DNA of 64,000 nt, taken from Bacteroidaceae bacterium (GTDB lineage Bacteria; Bacteroidota; Bacteroidia; Bacteroidales; Bacteroidaceae). The notes below the pieces were generated by a model that did not search any database, was not told the DNA's origin, and saw nothing but the letters and a program-made list of their open reading frames with translations. The stretch covers positions 141,525 to 205,524 of the forward strand of contig JAFWBM010000039.1 of NCBI GenBank assembly GCA_017507105.1. The letters run 5' to 3'. Position 1 is the stretch's first letter. Each line of letters starts with the position of its first letter. The position numbers and the translations under genes were made by a program. This document shows, piece after piece, positions 27,641 through 37,637 of this stretch.

Positions 27641-28813
27641 TTATTTCTCTTTCAAAAGTTTTTCTATGCTACTCTCCAGATTCTCTACTTGGATGTCGCG
27701 TAGTACAATTTCATTATCCCTGTTTATCAGAAAAAATGTAGGTATACTCTCTATGCGGTAAAGAGAGATGTTGTATGATGCCGGACCATTGCCGTCGCGT
27801 ACACAAATCCAAGGTAGATTGTCGGCTGATGTCTTCCAGAAATGCTCGTCATAATCGTATGATATCTGATAGATTTCAAAGCCCTGCGATTTGTATTTCG
27901 AGTATATATCGCGTAGTCCTAGATTGCGTGCACTTATCTTTGCGTTACTATATGCCGTAAAATCGAGCATAACAACCTTGCCTTTCAATGAACTCAACGA
28001 GATGCTGTCTCCGTCGATATCAGGTAGCTTTATGTCGAACAAAGCAGTGTTGCTTACGCTGTTTGGCTCTATGTATAGTGTGTCGCGTGAAACGGGTTGT
28101 GTCGCGCGCATACCTTTTATCGCAATGTTGTATAGATGTATTGCTCTTGTTGCATGTGGATTGGTCATGTTGAGGCTGGTCGCTACTGCCGAGAAACAGC
28201 GACTGTCGAATCTGTTATGTATGGGGTCAAAAAGCAGTACGTTATTCAGTCTCAGAAATAGTGCATAGTATGCACTTGCATTTCCGGGGGCTGTTACAAT
28301 ATACTCCTTGCATATATTCTTCTTGAACTCCTCGATAAGATTATATGCGGCCTCTCGCGTACGTCCGATTGCTGTAGATGAACTTACCATCCCGTTTATC
28401 TGTTTCTGTAGCGCTTGCTGAAGTTTTGTCAGCTCCATGATTTTTACACTCTCTTCGGAGCCTGTTATCTTGCAGCTATCGGCGAAGTTTGCGGCCTGGG
28501 TTGTTATTGTAACGGTTTCTGTCGAGTCTATGGCTATTGTAATCTCTCCTCCATTATTGTTGAGTTGCAGGCGATAGAAGTCGTAACATTCGGGACATTT
28601 ACCGTTGAATTCGAATTTGCCGTCAGCCTTCAGACGTGTAGAATCTATTTGTTGTTGTCCGCCTATTTCAATGCTCGATAGATACAGCATGCTGCCTTCG
28701 GCACCGCTTACTGTACCTTTAATGGTGAACTCTTCCTTGCTCTCACATCCAACAATTGCAAGTACAGCTGTAGTGATAGTCAAAGCTCTTCCTATGATAG
28801 TAGTAATGTTCAT
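27641..28813 (-). CDS. Thioredoxin-fold lipoprotein with DUF4369-like N-domain, CxxC missing
   Basis: A 390-residue lipoprotein: a hydrophobic leader ends in the lipobox AIVGC (Cys 23). Residues about 28-115 form a beta-rich domain (FTIKGTVSGAEGSMLYLSSI) like DUF4369, and residues about 250-390 a TlpA/AhpC-type thioredoxin fold (LSSLKGKVVMLDFTAY ... RIESIPTFFLINRDNEIV with the cis-proline). Where active members have WCPPC this protein has YSNAKISA, with no cysteine, so a normal disulfide redox role is excluded. It probably acts at the cell envelope; its function is unknown. Confidence 0.8.
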   Translation of the reverse strand: MNITTIIGRALTITTAVLAIVGCESKEEFTIKGTVSGAEGSMLYLSSIEIGGQQQIDSTRLKADGKFEFNGKCPECYDFYRLQLNNNGGEITIAIDSTETVTITTQAANFADSCKITGSEESVKIMELTKLQQALQKQINGMVSSSTAIGRTREAAYNLIEEFKKNICKEYIVTAPGNASAYYALFLRLNNVLLFDPIHNRFDSRCFSAVATSLNMTNPHATRAIHLYNIAIKGMRATQPVSRDTLYIEPNSVSNTALFDIKLPDIDGDSISLSSLKGKVVMLDFTAYSNAKISARNLGLRDIYSKYKSQGFEIYQISYDYDEHFWKTSADNLPWICVRDGNGPASYNISLYRIESIPTFFLINRDNEIVLRDIQVENLESSIEKLLKEK

Positions 28814-28839
28814 GAGTGTATAAAAATAAAATTATTGTG

Positions 28840-28847
28840 CAAAGATA
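28840..28847 (-). promoter_or_regulatory. Promoter -7 box of the thioredoxin-fold lipoprotein gene
   Basis: Minus-strand TATCTTTG, 26 bases before the start codon. It is the mirror image of the pnp -7 box at 28869-28876. Confidence 0.65.
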
Positions 28848-28868
28848 GTGAAAATATGGAAAAAGATG

Positions 28869-28876
28869 TATCTTTG
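28869..28876 (+). promoter_or_regulatory. pnp promoter -7 box
   Basis: TATCTTTG, 53 bases before the pnp start. With the oppositely oriented box at 28840-28847 it forms a symmetrical divergent promoter pair in a 116-base intergenic gap. No TTTG is seen at -33. Confidence 0.65.
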
Positions 28877-28929
28877 CAAGAATTTAACATGTATACCTAT
28901 ATAGAAAATATACTAAACGATTAACGAAG

Positions 28930-31107
28930 ATGAATGTTGTAACAAAGAATGTGGCCTTGCCCGACGGACGTGTGATAACACTCGAAACCGGCAAGCTTGC
29001 TAAGCAAGCCGATGGTGCTGTTATGTTGCGTTTGGGCAACACAATGCTGTTGGCTACGGTATGTGCAGCTAAGGATGCTGTTCCCGGAACCGATTTTATG
29101 CCTTTACAGGTTGAGTACAAAGAGAAATATGCTGCTATAGGCCGTTTCCCCGGTGGTTTTACAAGACGAGAGGGTAAGGCTTCGGATTATGAGATACTTA
29201 CATGCCGTTTGGTTGACCGTGCATTACGTCCTCTCTTTCCCGATAACTACCATGCAGAGGTTTATGTAAATATAATTCTCTTCTCGGCGGATGGTGTTGA
29301 TATGCCTGATGCACTTGCCGGTCTTGCTGCTTCTGCCGCATTGGCTGTTTCGGACATTCCTTTCGGCGGTCCTATTTCTGAGGTACGTGTAGCTCGTGTG
29401 AATGGCGAGTTTGTAGTTAATCCTACATTTGCCCAGATGGAGAATGCCGATATGGATATAATGGTTGCTGCTACATACGACAACATTATGATGGTAGAGG
29501 GCGAGATGAAAGAGGTATCGGAGAGCGACCTGCTTGAGGCAATGAAGGTTGCCCATGATGCTATTAAGGTTCATTGCCAGGCTCAGATGGAGTTGATGGA
29601 GGCTGTAGGTTCTACAGTTAAACGTGAGTATTGTCACGAAGAGAACGACGAGGAGTTGCGTGCATTGGTACACGAGGCATGCTATGATAAGGCTTATGCT
29701 GTTGCAGCCAGTGGTAACAATGATAAGCATGGACGTGGTGAGGCTTTCGAGGCTATACGCGAGGAATTCAAGAGCCGTTTCACCGAGGAGGAACTCGAGG
29801 AAAAGGCAGCTCTTATAGACCGTTATTATCATGATGTTGAGAAAGAGGCTATGCGCCGTTGTATTCTTGATGAGGGTAAGCGTCTCGATGGTCGTAAGAC
29901 AACCGAGATACGTCCCATCTGGTGCGAGGTTGGTTATCTGCCCGGTCCTCATGGCTCAGCAGTATTTACACGCGGTGAGACACAGTCACTTACATCTGTG
30001 ACACTTGGTACAAAGCGTGACGAGAAGATAATAGACGATGTAATGAATCAGGGAACAGATCGTTTTCTTCTGCATTATAACTTCCCTCCCTTCTCAACAG
30101 GTGAGGCTCGCGCACAGCGTGGTGTAGGTCGTCGTGAAATAGGTCACGGAAATCTCGCTTGCCGTGCATTAAAGAATATGATTCCTGCCGATTATCCATA
30201 TTGCATACGTGTTGTTTCGGATATACTTGAGTCTAACGGTTCTTCATCTATGGCAACAGTATGTGCTGGAACACTGGCTCTTATGGATGCGGGTGTAAAG
30301 ATAAACAAGCCTGTATCAGGAATCGCAATGGGTCTTATAAAGAATGCAGGTGAGGATAAATATGCTGTATTGAGCGATATTCTCGGTGACGAGGATCACC
30401 TCGGTGATATGGACTTTAAGGTGACCGGAACTGTAGACGGTATTACCGCTACACAGATGGATATCAAGGTTGACGGTCTTTCATTTGAGATTCTAGAGAA
30501 GGCTCTTAATCAGGCGCGTGAGGGTCGTATGCATATCCTTGGTAAAATTACCGAGTGTATATCAGAGCCTCGTGCCGAGTTCAAGCCTCATGCACCCCGA
30601 ATTGAGACTATGCGTATACCTAAAGAATTTATTGGTGCTATCATAGGCCCCGGTGGAAAGATTATACAAGGTATGCAGGAGGAGACAGGTGCAACAATTT
30701 CTATTGAGGAGGTTGACGGTGAAGGTATCATTGAGATTGCTGCAAACAATGGTAATGCAATCAACGATGCAATCGCAAAGATAAAGGCTATAGTTGCTAT
30801 ACCCGAGGCAGGAGAGGTTTACGAAGGCGTTGTACGCAGCATTATGCCTTATGGCGCATTTGTTGAGTTTATGCCCGGAAAAGATGGTCTTCTTCACATT
30901 TCAGAGATAGACTGGAAACGCTTTGAGACAATGGAAGAGACTGGTATAAAGGAGGGTGAGAAGATTACAGTCAAACTTCTTGATATCGATCCCAAGACAG
31001 GCAAGTTCAAGTTGTCTCGCAAGGTTTTGATAGAGAAACCCGAGGGTTATGAGGAGCGTGAGCGTCGTCCCCGTCGTGAGCCACGTCGTCCTCGTGGAAA
31101 CGAATAA
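28930..31107 (+). CDS. pnp: Polyribonucleotide nucleotidyltransferase (PNPase)
   Basis: PNPase degrades RNA 3' to 5' by phosphorolysis. The 725-residue protein has two RNase PH domains joined by a helical linker, with the second-domain signature [18 protein letters not shown] and the active-site [18 protein letters not shown] (about 485-502). A KH domain follows ([19 protein letters not shown], about 573-591) and an S1 domain ([18 protein letters not shown], about 637-654). It ends in an arginine-rich tail ([14 protein letters not shown]), as in other Bacteroidetes. Confidence 0.98.
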   Translation: MNVVTKNVALPDGRVITLETGKLAKQADGAVMLRLGNTMLLATVCAAKDAVPGTDFMPLQVEYKEKYAAIGRFPGGFTRREGKASDYEILTCRLVDRALRPLFPDNYHAEVYVNIILFSADGVDMPDALAGLAASAALAVSDIPFGGPISEVRVARVNGEFVVNPTFAQMENADMDIMVAATYDNIMMVEGEMKEVSESDLLEAMKVAHDAIKVHCQAQMELMEAVGSTVKREYCHEENDEELRALVHEACYDKAYAVAASGNNDKHGRGEAFEAIREEFKSRFTEEELEEKAALIDRYYHDVEKEAMRRCILDEGKRLDGRKTTEIRPIWCEVGYLPGPHGSAVFTRGETQSLTSVTLGTKRDEKIIDDVMNQGTDRFLLHYNFPPFSTGEARAQRGVGRREIGHGNLACRALKNMIPADYPYCIRVVSDILESNGSSSMATVCAGTLALMDAGVKINKPVSGIAMGLIKNAGEDKYAVLSDILGDEDHLGDMDFKVTGTVDGITATQMDIKVDGLSFEILEKALNQAREGRMHILGKITECISEPRAEFKPHAPRIETMRIPKEFIGAIIGPGGKIIQGMQEETGATISIEEVDGEGIIEIAANNGNAINDAIAKIKAIVAIPEAGEVYEGVVRSIMPYGAFVEFMPGKDGLLHISEIDWKRFETMEETGIKEGEKITVKLLDIDPKTGKFKLSRKVLIEKPEGYEERERRPRREPRRPRGNE

Positions 31108-31125
31108 TCTTTAAGGTTACATAAT

Positions 31126-31164
31126 AAAGTGTATGGTTGTATCGCTGATACAACCATACACTTT
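31126..31164 (+). terminator. pnp terminator
   Basis: A stem of about 18 bp, 31126-31143 with 31147-31164, and a 3-base loop, 18 bases after the pnp stop. Confidence 0.8.
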
Positions 31165-31272
31165 GTATTATAATAAGGTATAAAGCCTTTATGTAATCAT
31201 TTTTCAGATGTAGATATCGGATCTGTTTTTATATAATTTGTGTAAACTTGCTGTCTATGTTCCCGAATTTTT

Positions 31273-31280
31273 TAATTTTG
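31273..31280 (+). promoter_or_regulatory. S46 peptidase promoter -7 box
   Basis: TAATTTTG, 32 bases before the start codon, with TTG 22 bases further upstream (31248-31250). Confidence 0.55.
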
Positions 31281-31312
31281 TATTATCTTAGCGAATATTA
31301 ATATTATAAACA

Positions 31313-33373
31313 ATGATTAAGAGACTGTTCATAGGGGCAATGGTGTGCCTCACTTTCTCTGTAGCTGTTGCAGATGAGGGTATGTGGTTGCCCAATCTTA
31401 TCAGTGAACGCATAAAAGATATGCGTAGTATGGGTTTCAAGCTTAAAGCAAGTGATATCTATTCCGATAGTAAGGCGTCGCTCAAGGATGCCGTTGTGCA
31501 GTTCGGTGGTGGATGTACAGGTGAGTTTATCTCGGATCAGGGACTGTTGCTTACAAATCATCATTGCGGATATGGCTCTATTCAGAAACTATCTTCTGTC
31601 GAACATGACTATCTTACATACGGATATTGGGCCAAATCGTTGAAGGAGGAACTTCCGGTACCAGGTCTTACTGTAACACTTCTTGTAAGAATAGAGGATG
31701 TCACTGAAAGATTGGCTTCAGGCGAAAGTGCTGATTCCATTATATCAAAGGTAATCAAAGAGGGTGATTATGTTGCTGAGATTGAGCCTATGTATTATGG
31801 AAATCAACACTATCTTTTCGTATATCAAAGATATAGGGATGTGCGTCTTGTAGGTGCTCCTCCATCGTCTATAGGAAAGTTTGGAGGAGATACCGATAAT
31901 TGGATGTGGCCACGTCATACGGGCGATTTCTCTATATTTCGTGTATATGCCGGTAAGAATAACGAACCAGTCGATTATTCCGAAGATAATGTGCCATACC
32001 GTCCTAAACGTCATTTTAAAATATCGACTAAAGGTGTAGAGGAGGGTGACTTTACTATGATTTATGGTTTCCCGGGAAATACACAGGAGTATGTTATATC
32101 CGATGCTGTGGATTATGTTGTAAATAAGGCTAATCCTATGAAGATTGCATTGCGTACAATGCGTCTTGAGATTATATCAGCAGCACAAGAGAAGGATGCA
32201 GCGGTGCGTATAGCTTACGCGGCAAAGCATGCTTCAATAGCGAATGCATGGAAAAAATGGCAGGGCGAGAGTTTGGGTCTTACACGCTTGAATACTATTG
32301 CCAAGAAACAGAAACAGGAAAAAGAGTTTGCAGTGTGGGCTGCAGGCAGAACGGAATATGCAACTCTACTCGATTCAATGCATAAAGCCTATAAGAAAGT
32401 TATTCCGGCATATTTTAAAAGAGAACTTTTTTATGAGTCGGTAGCAGCAATAGAGGCATATTCCATTGCTATACATTTGAGAAACGCATCGGCAAAAGTT
32501 GAAGCCGGTGCCATGAAAGTAGAGGAACTGAATTCTTTGAGGAGTTCTCTCCTAAAAAATTATAATAAAGAAATTGATAGTGCGATAGCCAATTGTATGT
32601 TGAAGGAACTTCTGGCTCGTATGCCTTCCGAGGCTCTTCCAAAATCGTTCAAGGAGGCTGTTGATAGCTGTGGTGGTGTAAATAATTATGTAGAGCAACT
32701 GTTTGGTGCAACCAAGTTGCTGGATAGTAATACAGCACTGACTTGTGAACTTGTGAACTCTGATAGTTTTATTGCTTTTGTCAGCATGTTTATTGATATG
32801 GCGAAGGAGGCACGCAGCTACGCTTTTCGTAATATAAGCAACGTTCCGGCTATAGAGCAGTGGTATAGGCCTTATATGAAAGCGTTACGCGAGTGGCAGA
32901 GTGAGAGAATATTCTATCCCGATGCCAATTTTACATTACGCGTAGCATATGGAACTGTTACCGGTTATGAAAATGTGGATGGAGAGTATCACACACACCT
33001 GACAACCTTAGATGGTATAATAGCCAAGGATAATCCTGAAATCTATGACTATGATATTCCGCAGGAGCTACGAGATATTTATGCCCGAAAGGATTTCGGA
33101 CGTTGGGCGGTAGATGTAAACGGACGTAAGACGGTTCCTGTATGTTTTCAGGCATCCAACCATACGTCGGGTGGAAATTCAGGATCGCCGGTGATAAATG
33201 CCAAGGGTGAACTTGTAGGTATTAACTTTGACCGTACATGGCGTTCTACAATGAGCGATATGGAGTTTGATCCTTCTATTTGCCGTAACATCTCGGTTGA
33301 TATTCGTTATGTCCTGTTTGTAATGGACAAAATTGGTAAAGCAGAATATCTGTTTGATGAACTGGGGATGTAG
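31313..33373 (+). CDS. S46-family dipeptidyl-peptidase, DPP11-type (Asp/Glu specific)
   Basis: A periplasmic serine exopeptidase that removes dipeptides from peptide N-termini. The 686 residues start with a signal peptide (cleavage after AVA, about residue 20). The double-barrel chymotrypsin fold carries the catalytic His in TNHHCGYGS (His 83/84) and the nucleophile in SGGNSGSPV (Ser 623). The residue 18 positions after this serine is Arg 641 in INFDRTW. In Porphyromonas DPP11 the equivalent Arg 673 selects acidic P1 residues, whereas DPP7 has Gly, so DPP11 specificity is inferred. S46 peptidases support peptide-based nutrition. Confidence 0.92.
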   Translation: MIKRLFIGAMVCLTFSVAVADEGMWLPNLISERIKDMRSMGFKLKASDIYSDSKASLKDAVVQFGGGCTGEFISDQGLLLTNHHCGYGSIQKLSSVEHDYLTYGYWAKSLKEELPVPGLTVTLLVRIEDVTERLASGESADSIISKVIKEGDYVAEIEPMYYGNQHYLFVYQRYRDVRLVGAPPSSIGKFGGDTDNWMWPRHTGDFSIFRVYAGKNNEPVDYSEDNVPYRPKRHFKISTKGVEEGDFTMIYGFPGNTQEYVISDAVDYVVNKANPMKIALRTMRLEIISAAQEKDAAVRIAYAAKHASIANAWKKWQGESLGLTRLNTIAKKQKQEKEFAVWAAGRTEYATLLDSMHKAYKKVIPAYFKRELFYESVAAIEAYSIAIHLRNASAKVEAGAMKVEELNSLRSSLLKNYNKEIDSAIANCMLKELLARMPSEALPKSFKEAVDSCGGVNNYVEQLFGATKLLDSNTALTCELVNSDSFIAFVSMFIDMAKEARSYAFRNISNVPAIEQWYRPYMKALREWQSERIFYPDANFTLRVAYGTVTGYENVDGEYHTHLTTLDGIIAKDNPEIYDYDIPQELRDIYARKDFGRWAVDVNGRKTVPVCFQASNHTSGGNSGSPVINAKGELVGINFDRTWRSTMSDMEFDPSICRNISVDIRYVLFVMDKIGKAEYLFDELGM

Positions 33374-33379
33374 TTCTCC

Positions 33380-34096
33380 TTATACTTCGCACTGAGATAC
33401 GAAGCGATGTATCTCTTCGTGGCTATACTTTACAACGCCCCAATGTAATATTTGGGGCGTTTCATAATTATCAAACATATTGTAGCGACTGGCAATCCAT
33501 TGCTTTAGTTCGCGTGACAGTGGCAAACCCAATATTTGGCTATAGTGCATGGTGTTAACGATACACAGTGGAATATTGGGATTATCCTTGTATAAAATCC
33601 CAATCCTTTTTGTCTTTATGAATTCTATGAACCCTTTGTGTATGTAGAATCTTTCTCTTCTGACCGAGTAAGCTATAGCAGAAAAGTTGAACAGCGCGGT
33701 GCGTATCAGGTTTTGTGGCGTTAGGCATACCCCTTTTTGTTTAAGACCCCATGTGCGTTCCATGCTCCAAATGTCAATAGTGAGGCCGTTGATATCTGTT
33801 TTGAAACCACCGTAAGAATTTATTTTTACTTTCATCTTTTTACGGTAGCGTTTGTATATGCTTCTCCAGTCAATCTCGCGTTCAATGACAATATCCAGGT
33901 CGCGTGTCTCTTGTTGACGTTTTAGAAAATAGTCTCTTATTACACCGCTGAATATGTATACATCACTCAACTGGAGAAGCTCTTTAAGAATCTCTATTGA
34001 TGTGCTGTTGAGAATTCTGCTGTAGAGATACTCCCGGAAATGTGCATCGCGCACACTCTGCATATCTTTCTCACTGTTATTAAATACGCTGTCCAC
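33380..34096 (-). CDS. Nucleotidyltransferase-fold protein of unknown function
   Basis: A 238-residue protein whose segment VYIFSGVIRDYFLKRQQE then TRDLDIVIE (about 46-72) resembles the head of class II poly(A)/CCA polymerases (usually VGGAVRDLLLG and KDIDLVV), i.e. the GG-like loop, RD, and the metal-binding D-x-D. The rest (about 90-238) is not recognised and lacks the CCA-enzyme neck and body domains. It overlaps the upstream dGTPase gene by 17 bases, so the two are translated together. An alternative start at Met 12 would shorten the overlap. Role unknown; a nucleotide-modifying partner of the dGTPase is a guess. Confidence 0.6.
   Translation of the reverse strand: MDSVFNNSEKDMQSVRDAHFREYLYSRILNSTSIEILKELLQLSDVYIFSGVIRDYFLKRQQETRDLDIVIEREIDWRSIYKRYRKKMKVKINSYGGFKTDINGLTIDIWSMERTWGLKQKGVCLTPQNLIRTALFNFSAIAYSVRRERFYIHKGFIEFIKTKRIGILYKDNPNIPLCIVNTMHYSQILGLPLSRELKQWIASRYNMFDNYETPQILHWGVVKYSHEEIHRFVSQCEV
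33434..33461 (+). terminator. Possible terminator for the S46 gene inside the convergent gene
   Basis: A 10-bp perfect stem (AACGCCCCAA 33434-33443 with TTGGGGCGTT 33452-33461) and an 8-base loop. It lies 60 bases past the S46 stop but within the C-terminal codons of the convergent gene, because only 6 bases separate the two genes. Confidence 0.45.
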
Positions 34097-35570
34097 TTAG
34101 TTTCTGGTAATGGGTAACGGCAAATTTATCTGTCATTGATGATATAAAGTCAACAATAATCCTGAATCTATAGTAATATGGGAGATTTTCTATCGGAAAT
34201 GAGTCGCAAAGTATATCTACATCGTCTATTCTTTTCCCATCCTCTTTCTTTATGTATGCACGCTCTTGTGGACTCCACTCAATTTTATTATTATGAATCA
34301 TATAGTCCATCTTGTTGGCTCTTAATATAGCCTGAGAGATCATAGCTTCGCCATGGCGCATATATACTTTATCTCCGGTTAATAGTTTTATGTATATGTC
34401 AAGCAATCCGTTTATTACAGACCATCCGGTAAGTTCTACCGACTGAATCTCTTTTTTGTTGTATATGTTGTTTATACAATACTCTTTAAGGAAGAGTGCT
34501 ACGTTGTTGTTATCGTCGAAGATTAACTCTTTGTTGTACTCTCCTTCTAGTATGGCTTCGAAATTCTTTAGGTAGTTGTCAACAGCTTTAGCTACCAGAT
34601 ATTTTATTATTTCGATTCTGAAACGTATGAACCCTTTTCGTCCAGCAGAACCTGTGGCACCACCGGCTATGCTAAGTATGTTAAATAGTTTTGTGGCTGT
34701 ATCGTCACATTCTTTATCAAATCCCTTTATCCACCTATTGTACAACTCTTGGGTTGTGAACCATCCTTTATTGTATGCATCTTCCAGGTCCATAGAGAGG
34801 TAACATATAGAGTCTGCGGCCTCAACCAAGAATACGAACGGGTGGCGCTTGTAGCTCATCTCATCCAATATGTGGTGTTCCTTCATTGTCTCATCAAGAT
34901 ATTTCTTGTCGGCACAGAATACACCATGTTTATGATGTGAGATGAATTTGCTTTTGCTATCTCCTTTGCCTGTGTTTGGGTATTTCAGATATGATGCAAG
35001 GCACGATTTTGTAAAGTTAAGTCCGTATAGGTCGTCTATGAACTGCAGTTTGGTGATGACTCTGAAACCTTGTGCGTTACCATCGTAATGTGTAAAGTCC
35101 TGTTCCCAATCTCTATATTCGTCAAGAATCTCTGGCTTTGCTTTAAACAGGCGCTTGAAATAATCGCATATAGTCTGTTCTCCGAAATGCCCGAATGGAG
35201 GATTGCCTATGTCGTGTACAAGGCATACTGTCTGCAGGATAGCACGCAGTGGTTCGTATATCTCATATACATCCTCAATGTTATACTTGTTGCGGAAGGA
35301 TTCATTGAAACAGATATCTTTTGCCAACGAAGCACCTATATTCATGACCTCCATCGAGTGTGTAAGGCGTGAATGAATGTTGTCATCGTTTGTCAAAGGG
35401 AATACTTGTGTCTTATCGTGAAGACGTCGTGCGGCAGAACTGAATAGAGCCCTACCTAGGTCGCTCTCATAGTCGTTGCGCTCGTCGTGATAATGCGCCC
35501 TTTCTTCTCTGGTGACAGATGTTTTGCGTAGTCTTTCGTTATTAAACAGTTTCTTTAGTCTGATATCCAT
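34080..35570 (-). CDS. dgt: Deoxyguanosinetriphosphate triphosphohydrolase-like HD protein
   Basis: An HD-domain dNTP triphosphohydrolase (dGTPase) of 496 residues. Metal ligands are seen in RLTHSMEVMNIG, CLVHDIGNPPFGHFGE (HD, about 115) and VEAADSICYLSMDLEDAY. It may control dNTP pools or phage infection. The open frame reaches a TTG at 35594, but that codon lies inside a promoter -7 box, so the ATG at 35570 (MDIRLKKLF) is chosen. It overlaps the nucleotidyltransferase-fold gene by 17 bases. Confidence 0.88.
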   Translation of the reverse strand: MDIRLKKLFNNERLRKTSVTREERAHYHDERNDYESDLGRALFSSAARRLHDKTQVFPLTNDDNIHSRLTHSMEVMNIGASLAKDICFNESFRNKYNIEDVYEIYEPLRAILQTVCLVHDIGNPPFGHFGEQTICDYFKRLFKAKPEILDEYRDWEQDFTHYDGNAQGFRVITKLQFIDDLYGLNFTKSCLASYLKYPNTGKGDSKSKFISHHKHGVFCADKKYLDETMKEHHILDEMSYKRHPFVFLVEAADSICYLSMDLEDAYNKGWFTTQELYNRWIKGFDKECDDTATKLFNILSIAGGATGSAGRKGFIRFRIEIIKYLVAKAVDNYLKNFEAILEGEYNKELIFDDNNNVALFLKEYCINNIYNKKEIQSVELTGWSVINGLLDIYIKLLTGDKVYMRHGEAMISQAILRANKMDYMIHNNKIEWSPQERAYIKKEDGKRIDDVDILCDSFPIENLPYYYRFRIIVDFISSMTDKFAVTHYQKLSGQRI

Positions 35571-36239
35571 ATCTTTGCTTTTGCTTTGTTGCAAAGTTAA
35601 TATATGGTCTCTTATAATAGGTGTGTCAACCTCTTTTTTTGAAAAGTTTTTTCTTGGACGAAAGTGTTACAAAAATAATTTTAAATTAAAAAATGATTTA
35701 GCTTATATAGAATTGTTCTAAAAAAAGGAGCATGCCGGATGGCTTGTTTGTATGTCAGATAATAAATTGCTTTCAGACTATTCTTGCAACGGTTTATTAA
35801 GCTGAATAATAAACTTTTTAAAAAGTTATCAACAGGTTAATATGTTGAAAATCAGCATTGTGCGATTTTTTATCAATTTTGCAATCTCGGTAAAAAACAG
35901 ATTCATAATTAACTGATATATAGCCTCTTAAAAAAAGCAAAAAAACGGCATGTTTTTTTTACTTGCTTTTTAATTTTTCTTTTCGGATATTTGCATTGCG
36001 AATAGGAAAAACGGTGTCAATATAGTTGTTTATCTGCTGTATGTCGATACATATAAATAGTCATAATGGGGATGTCGCTTTTCAGCTATTCGGTATTGAC
36101 TCGGGATGTTCATGCCTCTGTTTTGTGACATTGTAATTTGAACTCTTCTGTAAAAAGGTTTCATTCACTGTCGGTTTATGTACAGAAGTATGCAGGTAAC
36201 CCAATATTATATTAGGATAAATTAAACAAATATAGACTG
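35571..36239. other. AT-rich divergent intergenic region upstream of dnaA; candidate origin
   Basis: About 670 bases without a gene, between divergent dgt and dnaA. It contains a 16-base perfect palindrome (AACTTTTTAAAAAGTT, 35812-35827) that runs directly into a DnaA-box-like TTATCAACA (35826-35834, one base from TTATNCACA), and long T- and A-rich runs around 35630-35700 and 35930-35990. No clear promoter box for dnaA was found. Such content next to dnaA fits a replication origin, but location is not proof. Confidence 0.45.
35592..35599 (-). promoter_or_regulatory. dgt promoter -7 box
   Basis: Minus-strand TAACTTTG matches TAnnTTTG and lies 21 bases upstream of the chosen ATG at 35570. It argues against the TTG start at 35594. 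Confidence 0.6.
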
Positions 36240-37583
36240 ATGAACTCTGAACTGCAAGCAAAATGGGATAAATGTCTCGAGATTATTCGAGATAATGTTT
36301 CCGATGTGGTTTTCAATACTTGGTTCGCTGATATAAAGCCACTTAAGTATGAGAACTCAACTCTTACCATACAGGTTAAGAGCAATTTTGTGTACGAGTT
36401 CCTCGAGGAAAATGCGGTGAATCTGCTGGGATATACTCTTAACAAGGTTATGGGCGAAGGTACCAGACTTATGTATAGCGTCCTTACTGACAAAGAGAAT
36501 GATCTTAGCGTTGAAGTTGAAACTGAAGGCGCAGCATGTAAAAGAGAGAACGATGAGCTTGATTCCATGCTTATAAATCGTTATACATTCGATAACTATG
36601 TCGAGGGTATAAGCAATCGCCTCTCGCGCTCTGTGGCCGTAAGTGTTGCCAATAACCCCGGCAGGGTCTTTAATCCATTGTTTATTCATGGAGCTTCGGG
36701 TGTCGGTAAGACCCACTTGGTAAATGCCATTGGATGTAAAATAAAGGAACTCCATCCAGAGTTGCGTGTATTGTATATATCTGCACATCTGTTCCAGGTG
36801 CAGTATACCGATTCTATATTGCAAAGGAGCTTTAACGACTTTATGAGGTTCTATCAAAGTATTGATGTGCTTATAATAGATGATATCCAGGAGATTGCCG
36901 GCTTGCAAAAGACTCAGACTGCTTTCTTCCATATATTCAACCACTTGCATTTGAACGGTAAGCAGCTGATAATGACTTCGGACCGTTCTCCTATGCAGCT
37001 TAAAGGTATGGAGGACAGACTTATAACCCGTTTTAAATGGGGATTGACTGCCGAAATTGAAAAACCCGACCTGGAGTTGCGTAAGAGTATTCTTCGTAGC
37101 AAAACTCATAAGGACGGATTGAAATTTCCCGACGAGGTTATTTCGTATATAGCAGAACATGTTGATGCGAGCATACGTGATTTGGAAGGAATAGTTGTCT
37201 CTATGATGGCACATTCTACAATCAATTGTGCCGATATAGATATGAATCTTGCCCGTAGGATTGTAGGCGACTTTTCCGATTTTGAGAAACGTCCTATCAC
37301 CATTGATGAGATAATCAAGAAGGTGACAGATTATTATAATGTTGACATAAACAGCATTGCTACCCGTTCGCGCAAGCGTGAAGTAGTGTTGGTGCGTCAA
37401 GTATCAATGTATCTGGCCAAGAAATATCTCGATCTCTCGACTTCAAAGATTGGACAGTATGTGGGAGGTCGTGACCATGCTACAGTGCTGCATGCGTGCA
37501 AAACAATTACCAATCTTGCAGAGACTGATAAGCAATTCCGTTATGAGCTTAATCAGATAGAACTTTCATTGCAAAGTGCATGA
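36240..37583 (+). CDS. dnaA: Chromosomal replication initiator DnaA
   Basis: DnaA binds origin DnaA boxes and melts DNA for replication start. The 447-residue protein has domain I at the N-terminus ([21 protein letters not shown]) and the AAA+ domain with Walker [16 protein letters not shown] (about 150-163) and Walker [11 protein letters not shown] (about 203-212). C-terminal domain IV has the box-binding signature [15 protein letters not shown] (about 412-426). The linker domain II is short. A Rho-independent terminator follows the gene. Confidence 0.97.
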   Translation: MNSELQAKWDKCLEIIRDNVSDVVFNTWFADIKPLKYENSTLTIQVKSNFVYEFLEENAVNLLGYTLNKVMGEGTRLMYSVLTDKENDLSVEVETEGAACKRENDELDSMLINRYTFDNYVEGISNRLSRSVAVSVANNPGRVFNPLFIHGASGVGKTHLVNAIGCKIKELHPELRVLYISAHLFQVQYTDSILQRSFNDFMRFYQSIDVLIIDDIQEIAGLQKTQTAFFHIFNHLHLNGKQLIMTSDRSPMQLKGMEDRLITRFKWGLTAEIEKPDLELRKSILRSKTHKDGLKFPDEVISYIAEHVDASIRDLEGIVVSMMAHSTINCADIDMNLARRIVGDFSDFEKRPITIDEIIKKVTDYYNVDINSIATRSRKREVVLVRQVSMYLAKKYLDLSTSKIGQYVGGRDHATVLHACKTITNLAETDKQFRYELNQIELSLQSA

Positions 37584-37603
37584 TAAATAATTTCTTCATT
37601 TTT

Positions 37604-37637
37604 AATCCACAATCTGCTAAGGTTGTGGATTTTTTTT
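37604..37637 (+). terminator. dnaA terminator
   Basis: AATCCACAA (37604-37612) pairs with TTGTGGATT (37623-37631) around a 10-base loop and is followed by seven T (37631-37637): a textbook Rho-independent terminator. The arms resemble DnaA boxes (TTATCCACA), so the site could also bind DnaA. Confidence 0.85.

Noticed and set aside
29224..29952. 242-codon open frame opposite pnp
   Set aside because: Overlaps the most certain gene of the window in antisense and resembles no known protein.
35571..35594. Alternative dgt start at the TTG codon 35594
   Set aside because: The codon falls within the -7 box TAACTTTG (35592-35599), so it would not be in the transcript.
36357..37400. 347-codon open frame opposite dnaA
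   Set aside because: Antisense to a certain gene, no recognisable domain, cysteine- and histidine-rich shadow translation; no promoter evidence.
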